The position numbers and the translations under genes are program-made. From Flavobacteriaceae bacterium LYZ1037 (GTDB lineage Bacteria > Bacteroidota > Bacteroidia > Flavobacteriales > Flavobacteriaceae): 64,000 nt of DNA. Position 1 is the first letter of the stretch. Each line of letters starts with the position of its first letter. Location: the NCBI GenBank assembly GCA_003144015.1, contig QFWS01000010.1, positions 1 through 64,000 of the forward strand, read 5' to 3'. This document shows positions 8,804 through 17,513 of the stretch, piece after piece. The notes under the pieces are model-generated. The model was not told the DNA's origin, ran no database searches, and was given only the letters and a program-made list of their open reading frames with translations.

Positions 8804-10208
8804 AAAACCACTTAATAGTTAGATCTACCATTTTTTGCTTCCAATTGTTATAGGGTGGCTTTAATAAATCCACAGCTCCAATGGTATGTTGTTTTAATAG
8901 AGAGCGCTGGTTGGTGAATTCTAAAAACCCAAAATGGCCATGAGATTTACCAATACCGCTATTATTAGAACCTCCAAAAGGAAGGTTGTGATTCAAGTAT
9001 TGTAATAAGTTATGATTGACACAGGTGCCTCCTGCTCTAGTATTGTTAATAACAAAATTTGTCTGTTTCTTGTTTTTACTATAAATGTAAAGGGCTAAAG
9101 GTTTTTCGTTAGAATTGATATAATCTACAGCTTCATTTAGTGTTTTATACGTTTTGATAGGTAGAATAGGCCCAAATATCTCCTCTTTCATTAAGGTGCA
9201 ATCTTCGGTGAGATTGCTCACTAAAGTAGGTTCCATATACGTGTCTGATTCATTAAAATTCCCACCAGAATCCACAACGGCTCCTTTGGATTTAGCATCT
9301 TCTAAAGCATCTACCAACCTTTTAAAATGTTTCTTATTTACAATCCTACAATAGGATTCAGAATCGGAAGCATTTTCGGAATAGTCCTTTATGATTTGGT
9401 TTTTAAAACGAGTTATAAATTCATCTTTAATGGTTTCATTAATTAAAACGTAATCTGGAGCAATACAAGTTTGTCCTGCATTGGTGAATTTTCCAAAAAT
9501 TATTTTCTGAACCGCTTTTTCAAGATGCGCAGAATCATCAATAATGGTGGGCGACTTCCCTCCTAATTCTAAAGTAACTGACGTTAGATGTTCGGAAGCT
9601 GCTTTCATTACAATTTTTCCAACGGCTGGAGATCCTGTAAAAAAGATGTGATTAAATGGTAATTTTAATAACTCTTGGGATGTTTCTACCTCCCCTTCAA
9701 CCAAAGCAATGTCGTTTTCATCAAAAAGATTTGCCACCATTCTTGCCATAACTTTTGATGTATTTGGCGTCATTTCAGAAGGTTTTAAAATAACTGTATT
9801 TCCAGCAGCTATGGCAGAAACCAATGGCCCAAAGGTGAGGTTGATGGGATAATTCCATGGGGAAATAATTAAGCAAACTCCTTTCGGCTCGTTTACAATG
9901 TAGGACGTGCTTCCTAACATGGCCAAAGGCGTTCCAACTTGCTCTCTTTTTAACCAAGATTTTAAATTTTGTTTTACAAAATTTATCTCATCAATTACTG
10001 GGTAAATTTCGGTTAGGTCTGTTTCTAACTGTGGTTTCTTAAAATCTTTAAAAAGAGCTTCCCGAATATCCTGCTTATAGGTAACTTCAAGTGCTTTTTT
10101 TAGTTTATTTAATTTATCAATTCGCTGTTTAGATGAGGTATTCCCAATATGAAACTGATTAGCTTTTTGTTTATTAAATAACTCAGAATACTTATTATTT
10201 TCAATCAT
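8802..10208 (-). CDS. NAD(P)-dependent aldehyde dehydrogenase (class 3-like)
   Basis: Oxidises an aldehyde to the acid. From the ATG at 10208 it has 468 residues, near the length of class 3 (fatty-aldehyde) dehydrogenases. Visible landmarks are the cofactor-site motifs SPWNYP and KPSEMTP, FTGSPAVGK, the general base Glu214 in LELGGKSP, the nucleophile Cys248 in NAGQTC, and EEIFGPILP with a FGG-type motif near the end. A GTG at 10226 is an alternative start, but it would overlap the cyanophycin synthetase gene by 11 bases; the ATG lies just after that stop. The pair are probably co-transcribed. The substrate is unknown, and a role in Arg/Asp metabolism is only suggested by position. Confidence 0.9.
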   Translation of the reverse strand: MIENNKYSELFNKQKANQFHIGNTSSKQRIDKLNKLKKALEVTYKQDIREALFKDFKKPQLETDLTEIYPVIDEINFVKQNLKSWLKREQVGTPLAMLGSTSYIVNEPKGVCLIISPWNYPINLTFGPLVSAIAAGNTVILKPSEMTPNTSKVMARMVANLFDENDIALVEGEVETSQELLKLPFNHIFFTGSPAVGKIVMKAASEHLTSVTLELGGKSPTIIDDSAHLEKAVQKIIFGKFTNAGQTCIAPDYVLINETIKDEFITRFKNQIIKDYSENASDSESYCRIVNKKHFKRLVDALEDAKSKGAVVDSGGNFNESDTYMEPTLVSNLTEDCTLMKEEIFGPILPIKTYKTLNEAVDYINSNEKPLALYIYSKNKKQTNFVINNTRAGGTCVNHNLLQYLNHNLPFGGSNNSGIGKSHGHFGFLEFTNQRSLLKQHTIGAVDLLKPPYNNWKQKMVDLTIKWF

Positions 10209-10215
10209 TGTATTT

Positions 10216-12855
10216 CTAATCTGCACGCATTAATTCCCCTCTAGTTTCTTGTTCTTTGAATTTTTGAACGAGTGCTAACGCATCTGGAATCACATCGCTA
10301 CATAAAATAATAAGCGATCCTTTTACAGCATTATTCACGGCGTAGGTTATCGCTTCTTTCTCTGAAGGTATAATGGTGGTTTTTTTATTTGGATCTTTAG
10401 ATTGAATCCCATCATTCAAAAGCTTAATAAGCTCTTCTTCGGTTCTTCCACGTAAACGCTTGTCTTGTCTAATAATAATCTCATCAAACATATCTGCTGC
10501 AATACTTCCTACTTGATTCGTATCTTCATCTCGTCTATCTCCTACTCCTGCAATAATTCCTACTTTAACAGTTGCTTCTAATTCATCTGTAAAGTTTTTA
10601 AGTGCTAGCATTCCTGCAGGATTGTGTGCATAATCTAATAGAATTGTAAAATCTTTAAATTCGAATAAGTTTAAACGTCCTGGAGTTTGCGCTGCTGAAG
10701 GAATAAAAGTTTCTAAAGCAGCTTTCATATCTTCAATACTAAAACCTTGAATATTTGCTGTTAATATTGCTGGTAACACATTTTGAATCATGAATTTTGC
10801 TTTTCCTCCATAAGTTAACGGAATATCTTCAGCTTTCATGATACGCATTTTCCATTCGCCACGACAAATAGTTACATAACCGTTTTCGTAAACGGCTGTA
10901 ATGCCTCCAATTCGTTGTAAGGCTTTAATTCTAGGGTTGTTTTCATCCATTGAAAATAAAGCAACATTGCAATTTACCGTTCGACGCATATCGTAAACCA
11001 AGTCGTCGTCTGCATTTAAAATAGCATACCCATCAGGCAAAACTGTTTCTGGGATCACACCTTTTACTTTGGCTAATTGTTCCACCGTATGAATGCCTTT
11101 TAAACCCAAATGGTCTGCTGCCACATTGGTTACAATACCAATATCGCATTTTTTATATCCAAGTCCGGCTCTTAGAAGTCCCCCTCTGGCACTCTCAAGA
11201 ACAGCAAAATTTACCGTTGGGTCTTTAAGTACAAATTCGGCACTTGTTGGTCCTGTACAATCGCCAGTCATTAATAATCTGTTTTGAATATACACGCCAT
11301 CACTCGTGGTATAACCAACACGATAGCCATTCATTTTCGCCATGTGAGCAATCAGTCTGGTGGTGGTGGTTTTTCCATTTGTTCCAGAAATAGCAACTAT
11401 TGGAATACGACCCGTATTTCCTTTTGGGAATAACTTATCGATTACGTGTCCTGCTACATTTCTTGGCAACCCTTTGGTTGGTGCTAAGTGCATTCTAAAT
11501 CCAGGTCCAGCATTTACCTCTAAAACGGCGCCTCCTGTTTCGGATAAAGGTTTCGAAATATCTGTTGTTGCAATATCAATACCACAAATATCTAAATCAA
11601 TAATTTTAGAAATACGTTCTGCCATAGAGATATTTGCTGGATGCACAATATCTGTTACATCTTCAGCTGTACCCCCAGTACTTAAGTTGGCCGTATCCTT
11701 TAAAAGTAGCATTTCGTCTTTAGGGATAACAGATTCTAAAGTGTAACCTGCTTCTTTAATAATAGAAAGGGTTAATTCATTTATTGTTATTTGGGTCAAC
11801 ACATTTTCATGTCCATAACCACGTCTTGGATCTTTATTGACTTCATCTACTAATTCTTGTACTGTCGATTTTCCATCACCAATAACATGTGCTGGCGTAC
11901 GTTTTGCAGCTGCAACCAATCTATTATTAATGACTAATAAACGATAATCATCACCTTTAATAAATTTTTCAACAATGATGGCGCCACTACGTGAACTTTC
12001 TTTGGCATGATTGAAAGCTTCTAAAGCCTCCTCATAATTTTGAATATCGACCGTTATACCTCGACCATGATTTCCATCTACAGGTTTAATAACCAACGGA
12101 AAACCAACATATCTACAAGCTTCTTCTAAGCTGCGTTCACGACGAATAATATCTCCTTTCGGAACTTCAACTTCAGCTTGTTCCAAAAGGTATTTAGTAT
12201 CTTCTTTATCGCAAGCTATTTCCACACCAATACTACTAGTTTCACTAGTTACCGTTGCTTGAATACGTTTCTGATTGGCGCCATAACCTAATTGACAAAG
12301 CGAATATTTATTTAAACGAATCCAAGGTATGCCTCTTGCTTCTGCTTCTTCCACTATAGAACCAGTACTTGGTCCTAAACGGGAATCTTCACGAAGTTCA
12401 CGCATTTTTTGGATATCATCGGTCATATCATAATCTTCACCAGCAATTAAAGCCTCACAAATATCCACAGAAACTTTAGCTGCATAACGCCCAACAGATT
12501 CTTCCATATATGCAAACACCACATTGTAAACGCCTTCTTCTCCATAACCACGGGTTCTTCCAAAACCAACATCCATTCCTGCAAGGGTCTGTATTTCTAA
12601 AGCAATATGTTCTATTATATGCCCCATCCAGGTACCTTCTTCCACTCGTTGAAAAAATCCTCCAGGCTCTCCAACCGAACATCGATGTTCGAACATAGTT
12701 GGAAACATGTTTTTTAATCTATCGTAAAATCCGTCAATTTTATTAGATGGCAATGCTTCCATCTCTTCCAAGTCGAGAACCATAACTATTAATTTATGAC
12801 GTCTTATTGACCAATAATTTGGCCCTCTCATGGCATTAATTTCTCTTATTTTCAT
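10216..12855 (-). CDS. cphA: Cyanophycin synthetase
   Basis: Makes cyanophycin, a polymer of an aspartate backbone with arginine side chains, using ATP and no ribosome. 879 residues, the usual length. The N-terminal domain starts MKIREINAMRGPNYW, a family hallmark. An ATP-grasp domain (about 215-470) shows IKPVDGNHGRGITVD and EVNAGPGFRMH. The Mur-ligase-like half has the P-loop GTNGKTTTTR at 491-500, then NVAADHLG, LDYAHNP and GDRRDED. The ATP-grasp part adds aspartate and the Mur-like part adds arginine. No primer or other cph gene is fused. Cyanophycinase and an isoaspartyl peptidase lie 2.5-4.5 kb away, giving the full storage cycle. Upstream bases 12856-13045 are AT-rich with no clear motif. 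Confidence 0.96.
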   Translation of the reverse strand: MKIREINAMRGPNYWSIRRHKLIVMVLDLEEMEALPSNKIDGFYDRLKNMFPTMFEHRCSVGEPGGFFQRVEEGTWMGHIIEHIALEIQTLAGMDVGFGRTRGYGEEGVYNVVFAYMEESVGRYAAKVSVDICEALIAGEDYDMTDDIQKMRELREDSRLGPSTGSIVEEAEARGIPWIRLNKYSLCQLGYGANQKRIQATVTSETSSIGVEIACDKEDTKYLLEQAEVEVPKGDIIRRERSLEEACRYVGFPLVIKPVDGNHGRGITVDIQNYEEALEAFNHAKESSRSGAIIVEKFIKGDDYRLLVINNRLVAAAKRTPAHVIGDGKSTVQELVDEVNKDPRRGYGHENVLTQITINELTLSIIKEAGYTLESVIPKDEMLLLKDTANLSTGGTAEDVTDIVHPANISMAERISKIIDLDICGIDIATTDISKPLSETGGAVLEVNAGPGFRMHLAPTKGLPRNVAGHVIDKLFPKGNTGRIPIVAISGTNGKTTTTRLIAHMAKMNGYRVGYTTSDGVYIQNRLLMTGDCTGPTSAEFVLKDPTVNFAVLESARGGLLRAGLGYKKCDIGIVTNVAADHLGLKGIHTVEQLAKVKGVIPETVLPDGYAILNADDDLVYDMRRTVNCNVALFSMDENNPRIKALQRIGGITAVYENGYVTICRGEWKMRIMKAEDIPLTYGGKAKFMIQNVLPAILTANIQGFSIEDMKAALETFIPSAAQTPGRLNLFEFKDFTILLDYAHNPAGMLALKNFTDELEATVKVGIIAGVGDRRDEDTNQVGSIAADMFDEIIIRQDKRLRGRTEEELIKLLNDGIQSKDPNKKTTIIPSEKEAITYAVNNAVKGSLIILCSDVIPDALALVQKFKEQETRGELMRAD

Positions 12856-13045
12856 AAAATTTTAGGATTTTGCTAATTAAAAATGAATTATTGTAAATAT
12901 ACAGAAATGATTGAAAAAAAAAAGTCATCTTATATTGTTTTAAAGAAGATAAAAAATAATCCAACACTTGAATCAATAGTAATCTCGTTTCAAGCATTGC
13001 ATTTGTATTAAACACATTAATAAAAAGTGTCTTTTAAATAAAAAA

Positions 13046-13363
13046 TTATTGCCCACCAAACACAGCTATTCCATCTTTTTGAAGCACATAACCTTTCCAG
13101 CTTATAAGTATAAAGCCCTTGTTTGCCCAATTCCCTTCATTGGTTTTGGCCAATACCAACCCCTTGTCTTTCTTTGGAAGAAAAATCTCTGCTTTACTTT
13201 TATCTTGGCTGAAAAGAAGGTAGGTTATATCACCTTCAGTTGTAGCCCCATCTTTTAACGGATTCAGTTTTATGTTTAAATCAGTTAAATCCAAACATGT
13301 TTGTTTGATTTGGGAAAAAGATTTCCCGTTTTCAAAAAAAACACAGTGCTCTTCACTGCTCAC
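13046..13363 (-). CDS. Small protein of unknown function overlapping the lipoprotein gene upstream
   Basis: 105 residues from a GTG at 13363, which lies inside the end of the upstream lipoprotein gene (11-base overlap), suggesting coupled translation. No signal peptide is seen. The body (ENGKSFSQIKQTCLDLTDLN, then TTEGDITYLLFSQDKSKAEIFLP and ending WKGYVLQKDGIAVFGGQ) looks like a compact beta-rich domain. The frame is closed by a stop five codons before the GTG. The absent signal peptide beside lipoprotein neighbours may mean a lost front end. I do not recognise the family. Confidence 0.5.
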   Translation of the reverse strand: MSSEEHCVFFENGKSFSQIKQTCLDLTDLNIKLNPLKDGATTEGDITYLLFSQDKSKAEIFLPKKDKGLVLAKTNEGNWANKGFILISWKGYVLQKDGIAVFGGQ

Positions 13364-13865
13364 AATCTGTTTTAGTCAATGGCATAGTGGGCGAATAGTT
13401 AACCGAATTGACATCCTTGAATGTTGTTCCGTCTTCATTCATTTCTCCATAGCCTTCAACTAACTGATTGTCCTTGAGCATAAAAGCAACTTGCCTGGCA
13501 CTTTCAACACCTTCCGATTGAAATGTATACGTTCCAATAAGTTTCCCATCGTTGAACTCTCCTTTAAAAGTTCCTGTGTTCTTATCCTTTTCGGCGAATT
13601 CATAGGTTAGATTCCCTTCTACTGGGTTATCTGAACTTGTAATTTCCATATTAACCATACTGCCATTTTCATTGTATGTGTAACAGCCTTTCTCAAGTGT
13701 TGGAGCTGTAACAACTACTTCTTCCACAACTTCCTCTATAATAACTTCATCTGGTTTTTCTTCCTTGTTTTTACAGTTGAAAAAAGCCACAGTTACGAAA
13801 GTTAGCAAAACTATTTTTTTGCTTGCTGAAATAAAATACGAATTTTTTGAATTTGAATGTGTCAT
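13353..13865 (-). CDS. Lipoprotein of unknown function
   Basis: 170 residues. The hydrophobic segment VLLTFVTVAFFNC ends at a lipobox Cys followed by KNKEEKPDE and an acidic, valine-rich linker (EVVEEVVVT). The mature domain has MORN-like phrases (CYTYNENGSM, GTFKGEFNDGKLIGTYTFQ, LVEGYGEMNEDG) where Gly-Tyr/Thr strands repeat, a pattern of small periplasmic lipoproteins in this phylum. It stands between two META-type lipoprotein genes and an unknown gene, all on the same strand, probably one operon. Function not known. Confidence 0.75.
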   Translation of the reverse strand: MTHSNSKNSYFISASKKIVLLTFVTVAFFNCKNKEEKPDEVIIEEVVEEVVVTAPTLEKGCYTYNENGSMVNMEITSSDNPVEGNLTYEFAEKDKNTGTFKGEFNDGKLIGTYTFQSEGVESARQVAFMLKDNQLVEGYGEMNEDGTTFKDVNSVNYSPTMPLTKTDCEQ

Positions 13866-13884
13866 TATTTATAGTGTTTAATTG

Positions 13885-14688
13885 TTAATCTACTTTTTTA
13901 AATACGGTCAATATCCCAGAAGGGCTAGACAGGGTTAATCTATTATTTTCAATGGAATAGCTGATACTACTTTGAAGCGCTTTTAAAAATTCAGCTTCTT
14001 TGTTGTTTGGTTCACATAGCATTTTTGTTGTGGCTATTTTGGTAAACCGAAGCAGGTCTTTTTCAAAGAAAATTTTGCCGTTCATTCTATTGCAACCTGC
14101 AAAACCCATAAATTTATTATCGGCTGCATGGATTTCCATAGATGGGAATTCTTTTGGGAAATCCTCCTTGGTTATAGTTTTACCATTTAGAGTTTCTAGC
14201 ACCCAAATATCGTGTAATCTATAATCGGTCATATAACGACCACAGCCTTCCAGCTTTTGAAATTCTGTTTCAATACCTTTTTTGTATTCGATCGTTACAG
14301 AATAAGGGGATACTTTTCCAGACATGGCATTGGTGCAATCCATTTGCGAAATTTGAATGGTCATTTTAGTGGACTCTGTTTCAATTTTGTAAAGTTTCAC
14401 ATTGGAATCCTGTGCCAAAATGGGTTCTACATGTGGCATTTTAATAGAATCTATAGGTGTTTTAAAAACAATCTGTTTCTCGCTAACCTCTAAATTCCAG
14501 AATGGTTCTGTACCACTTGCGCTAAAATAAGCTGTGTTGGTATCTTCAAATATTTCAGAATTAATTGCATCAGATTGTTCTGTGATTTCTGACTCGTTGT
14601 TCTGTACAGCTTCCTGTTTCTTATTGGAATTGTTGCATGCAGAAAACATAAAAAAGCCTGCAAGAATAAAACAATATAGAGTTCTCAT
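13885..14688 (-). CDS. Lipoprotein with COG3650-like and META (HslJ-like) domains
   Basis: 267 residues. A signal peptide ends at the lipobox FSAC followed by NNSNKK. The first mature domain opens YFSASGTEPFWNLEVSEK, the phrase of the COG3650 family, and includes TIQISQMDCTNAMSGKVSPY. The second (about 165-265) is a META/HslJ-like domain: WVLETLNGKTI, MEIHAADNKFMGFAGCNRMN, ATTKMLCEPN, and a closing LSSPSGILTVFKK. META domains occur in heat-shock and envelope-stress proteins such as HslJ, but the biochemical role is unclear. Its ATG overlaps the stop of the upstream META gene by one base (TAATG), so translation is likely coupled. Confidence 0.85.
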   Translation of the reverse strand: MRTLYCFILAGFFMFSACNNSNKKQEAVQNNESEITEQSDAINSEIFEDTNTAYFSASGTEPFWNLEVSEKQIVFKTPIDSIKMPHVEPILAQDSNVKLYKIETESTKMTIQISQMDCTNAMSGKVSPYSVTIEYKKGIETEFQKLEGCGRYMTDYRLHDIWVLETLNGKTITKEDFPKEFPSMEIHAADNKFMGFAGCNRMNGKIFFEKDLLRFTKIATTKMLCEPNNKEAEFLKALQSSISYSIENNRLTLSSPSGILTVFKKVD

Positions 14689-15116
14689 TATTTTTGTATT
14701 TTTTTAAAACGCATCATTGGCACGTCGTCAATCATGAGGTTTAGTTTTCCATCAGCATCAAAACTGTAGGCGTTTATTTTTTTCATCATTGCAAGAAATT
14801 GGGGTTCACCTTCACCACAAAACATCATGGTTGTTGGTCCTGGTTCGCCAAAGGAAATGGAATTTCCTTCTAAAGTGTATTTAGCAGAATAACCGTTACA
14901 ACTATTGTTCCCACTAACTTCAGAAGTTTCTTTGTTAAATGTTAGTTCTGGTTTTTTGTCTGGAAAAAGTCCATCGAATGCAATACGTGGGCCAGACATG
15001 TATTCTAATTGCCAAGTGGTGTCATAAAGTTGATCAATGTTAGCCTTTTCTTTTTTTGAGCTACAAGCAGTTGTAAGCGAAAGAATAAGAACTAATAAGA
15101 TAGATTGAATTTTCAT
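14688..15116 (-). CDS. META-domain lipoprotein
   Basis: 142 residues from the ATG at 15116. This start is preferred over one 60 bases upstream because it begins the signal peptide MKIQSILLVLILSLTTAC directly, ending at the lipobox Cys before SSKKEK. The mature part is one META/HslJ-like domain: TTWQLEYMSGPRIAF, PELTFNKETSEVSGNNSCNG, ISFGEPGPTTMMFCGEG, and a closing LMIDDVPMMRFKK. It heads the run of four reverse-strand envelope genes and is stop-start coupled to the next. Role in envelope stress is a guess from the family. Confidence 0.85.
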   Translation of the reverse strand: MKIQSILLVLILSLTTACSSKKEKANIDQLYDTTWQLEYMSGPRIAFDGLFPDKKPELTFNKETSEVSGNNSCNGYSAKYTLEGNSISFGEPGPTTMMFCGEGEPQFLAMMKKINAYSFDADGKLNLMIDDVPMMRFKKIQK

Positions 15117-15327
15117 ATTAATAGGTTTATGGTTTATGTTAATTAAAAATTGTACCAATAGATAAAATACAATCAACAGAATCAGTAAAAACAGATAATG
15201 AAGTCTGTTATTAGTTTAAATATAATAAAAAAACAGGATACTATTTAGAGAACGATATTCAAAATCAATTCCGTATTTAAATACAGAGATTAAACAGGAT
15301 AAATATATTTTTTTAAGGAAATAAGTT

Positions 15328-15335
15328 TATTTTTG
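15328..15335 (+). promoter_or_regulatory. Candidate -7 element for cyanophycinase
   Basis: TATTTTTG fits the Bacteroidota TAnnTTTG -7 box, 23 bases before the ATG. No good TTTG box is seen 19 bases upstream, so support is partial. Confidence 0.35.
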
Positions 15336-15358
15336 TTCCCGAAAATTAATAGCATATT

Positions 15359-16228
15359 ATGAGTCAATCTGAAATAAAAGGAACACTTATTCCTATTGGT
15401 GGCAATGAAGATAAAGGTATGGGGAGTGACGAAAAACACACCTTAGAATTTATTGATGAAGGCATTTTATATCATGTCGTTAGAGAAGCTGGAGGTGTAG
15501 ACGCTAATATTGTTGTTATTCCAACAGCATCGAGTATTCCAATAGAGGTTGGAGAAAACTATATGACGGCATTTACAACATTAGGATGCAAAAATGTGAC
15601 TGTTTTAAATATTAGAAGTGTCAAAGATTCTGAAAAAGCTGAATCTATTCAACTTGTAAAAGATGCCGATTGTATCATGTTTTCTGGAGGTGATCAATCT
15701 AAAATTAAAAATAGAATTGGTGGCACAACCATTCATCAAATCTTATTAGACAGGTATAAAAATGAAGAAGGCTTTGTAATTGCTGGTACCAGTGCAGGTG
15801 CTATGGCCATGACCAATGAAATGATTGCTGGAGGAAGCCCTAAAGATGCTTTTGTAAAAGGCTCTGTGACTATGTATAACGGTTTAGGACTCATTCCTGA
15901 ATTAATTATTGACACCCATTTTATTCAAAGAGGACGTTTTGGACGTGTATCTCAAGCTGTTTCTAAATTCCCAAACCTTGTTGGTTTTGGTCTTGCTGAA
16001 GACACTGGAATGATTATTAAAAACGGGAATAACTGTACAGTAATAGGCTCTGGAATGGTCATTGTTTTTGATGGTCATAAACTCACGCATAACAATGAAA
16101 AAGTACTAGAAGAAGGAACGCCAATGACAATGGTAAATTTGATTGTCAATATATTAACAAATGGCGATCTTTATGATATTAAGAACAGACGGGTAAGCGC
16201 CTTACCAATTGAGGCTGATTTTATTTAG
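15359..16228 (+). CDS. cphB: Cyanophycinase
   Basis: Cuts cyanophycin into beta-Asp-Arg dipeptides. 289 residues, a typical length for the S51-family serine exopeptidase. Visible marks are the N-terminal GTLIPIGGNEDKG, the substrate-loop MFSGGDQSKI, the nucleophile elbow GTSAGAMAM with Ser145, and IDTHFIQRGRFGR. No signal peptide is present, so it should act in the cytoplasm on stored granules, unlike the secreted versions used to scavenge outside polymer. It is transcribed away from the lipoprotein genes and faces the isoaspartyl peptidase gene, which would finish the breakdown. Confidence 0.96.
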   Translation: MSQSEIKGTLIPIGGNEDKGMGSDEKHTLEFIDEGILYHVVREAGGVDANIVVIPTASSIPIEVGENYMTAFTTLGCKNVTVLNIRSVKDSEKAESIQLVKDADCIMFSGGDQSKIKNRIGGTTIHQILLDRYKNEEGFVIAGTSAGAMAMTNEMIAGGSPKDAFVKGSVTMYNGLGLIPELIIDTHFIQRGRFGRVSQAVSKFPNLVGFGLAEDTGMIIKNGNNCTVIGSGMVIVFDGHKLTHNNEKVLEEGTPMTMVNLIVNILTNGDLYDIKNRRVSALPIEADFI

Positions 16229-16229
16229 T

Positions 16230-16249
16230 ATTCCCACGAAGTCAGGAAT
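16230..16249. repeat. Degenerate ATTCC/GGAAT inverted repeat
   Basis: ATTCC at 16230-16234 and GGAAT at 16245-16249 flank CACGAAGTCA. From memory it resembles a short element common between flavobacterial genes (ATTCCTGCGAAGGCAGGAAT-like). A second copy is at 31369-31388. Confidence 0.4.
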
Positions 16250-16276
16250 TTTATAAATTTTTATGTTTATTATTTT

Positions 16277-16417
16277 GGGCGTTACCTAAAGGTCGGGTTT
16301 TCCACTATATCTTTTTTAGCTGTTCTCGATATGTTTTTCTTATGCGTCAAAAAACCCTCGAACAGACTTAAAAAGGCTAAGACTATCGATAGATAGGCGA
16401 ACTTCAATCCCTAACGC
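16277..16417. repeat. Probable dispersed intergenic element with short terminal inverted repeats
   Basis: About 140 bases bounded by GCGTTA (16279-16284) and TAACGC (16412-16417). Its left end reads GGGCGTTACC then GGTCGGGTTTTCCACTATAT, and its right end CTTCAATCCCTAACGC. The composition is richer in GC than the flanks. From memory, similar phrases recur between genes in many flavobacterial genomes; I cannot verify this here. No ORF or transposase is inside. Confidence 0.5.
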
Positions 16418-16483
16418 GAGAATCGAAATAGATTTAATAGATATAGTTCAGATTCATGAGACCCCTGTATTCAAAGGGATTTG

Positions 16484-17413
16484 TTACTTATAAATAGATA
16501 TCTCCTCGGTTCCCATAGACGATTTACTTGCACGATACATGCCTTCAGTATTAAATGGCATTGCTATATGTCCTTGAGAATCAACAGCAACTAAACCACC
16601 ATCTCCTCCAATTTCCAATATGCGTTTGTTTATCACTTCGTTTGAAGCATCAGCTAAACTCATGTTTTTATGTTCCATCAAGCAAGCCACATCGTAAGCC
16701 ACAACGCCACGAATAAAAAACTCCCCACTTCCGGTACAAGAAATAGCACAGGTTTTATTATTAGCATAATTTCCTGCTCCAACCATGGGAGAATCGCCTA
16801 CGCGTCCCCATTTTTTATTGGTCATGCCTCCTGTAGAAGTTGCTGCAGCAATATTACCATCTTGGTCGCAAGCTACAGCTCCAACAGTTCCAAATTTGGA
16901 ATCTTTCTTTTTAGCATGATCTAATTGAAAACTATCAGTATCTTTTATCTCTAACCATTGGTTGTGTCTAAACGCATCATAAAAATAAGAGGCATCTTCA
17001 AGTTTATAGCTTAACTCTTTTGCAAACTGCATAGCGCCATCGCCAGCTAAAAATACATGCTCGCTCTTTTCCATAACATCTCTAGCCAAACTAATTGGGT
17101 TTTTAATTCCCGTAATTAAAGACACAGCCCCAGCATTTAAGGTTTTTCCCTCCATAATACAAGCATCCATTTCATGAGATTCTGTAGCAGTAAAAACAGA
17201 GCCTTTTCCTGCATTAAACAAAGGAGAATCTTCTAAAACGGTTACTGCTTTTTCTACAGCATCAACAGCAGAGCCTCCATTTTCTAGCAAATAATAGCCA
17301 GCATCAAGCGCCTCTTTTAAAGCTTGTTTATACTGGGTTTCAAGTTTTGGAGTCATCATCCCTTTTACTAAAGTCCCTGCTCCTCCATGAATGGCAATTG
17401 AAAATGTATTCAT
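16484..17413 (-). CDS. Isoaspartyl peptidase / plant-type L-asparaginase (Ntn hydrolase)
   Basis: Splits beta-aspartyl dipeptides and asparagine. 309 residues from the ATG at 17413, chosen because it starts at the family's MNTFSIAIHGGAG; an in-frame start 42 bases upstream adds only a non-conserved tail. Marks are GGSAVDAVEKAV, FNAGKGSVF, MDACIMEG, and the self-cleavage site FGTVGAVA with nucleophile Thr176, then the substrate loops STGGMTNKKWGRVGDSP and SCTGSGEFFIR. The precursor cuts itself before Thr176 into alpha and beta chains. There is no signal peptide, so it is cytoplasmic. Next to cyanophycinase it very likely frees Asp and Arg from beta-Asp-Arg. Confidence 0.94.
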   Translation of the reverse strand: MNTFSIAIHGGAGTLVKGMMTPKLETQYKQALKEALDAGYYLLENGGSAVDAVEKAVTVLEDSPLFNAGKGSVFTATESHEMDACIMEGKTLNAGAVSLITGIKNPISLARDVMEKSEHVFLAGDGAMQFAKELSYKLEDASYFYDAFRHNQWLEIKDTDSFQLDHAKKKDSKFGTVGAVACDQDGNIAAATSTGGMTNKKWGRVGDSPMVGAGNYANNKTCAISCTGSGEFFIRGVVAYDVACLMEHKNMSLADASNEVINKRILEIGGDGGLVAVDSQGHIAMPFNTEGMYRASKSSMGTEEISIYK

Positions 17414-17483
17414 CTGTAATTTTTTAACTCCCGAAAAATACAAATTGCAAATCAAATGTCATTCATAAAAGCATAAGTTTTTG

Positions 17484-17491
17484 TAGCTTTG
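17484..17491 (+). promoter_or_regulatory. Candidate -7 element for polA
   Basis: TAGCTTTG fits TAnnTTTG, 22 bases before the polA ATG. The matching -33 box is not clear. Confidence 0.4.
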
Positions 17492-17513
17492 AGATTCTTA
17501 CAAAAACAATCCA

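Noticed and set aside
11360-11746. Plus-strand frame inside cphA
   Set aside because: The minus strand codes a clear CphA with its P-loop there; the plus frame has only Pro/Ser/Val-rich shadow composition.
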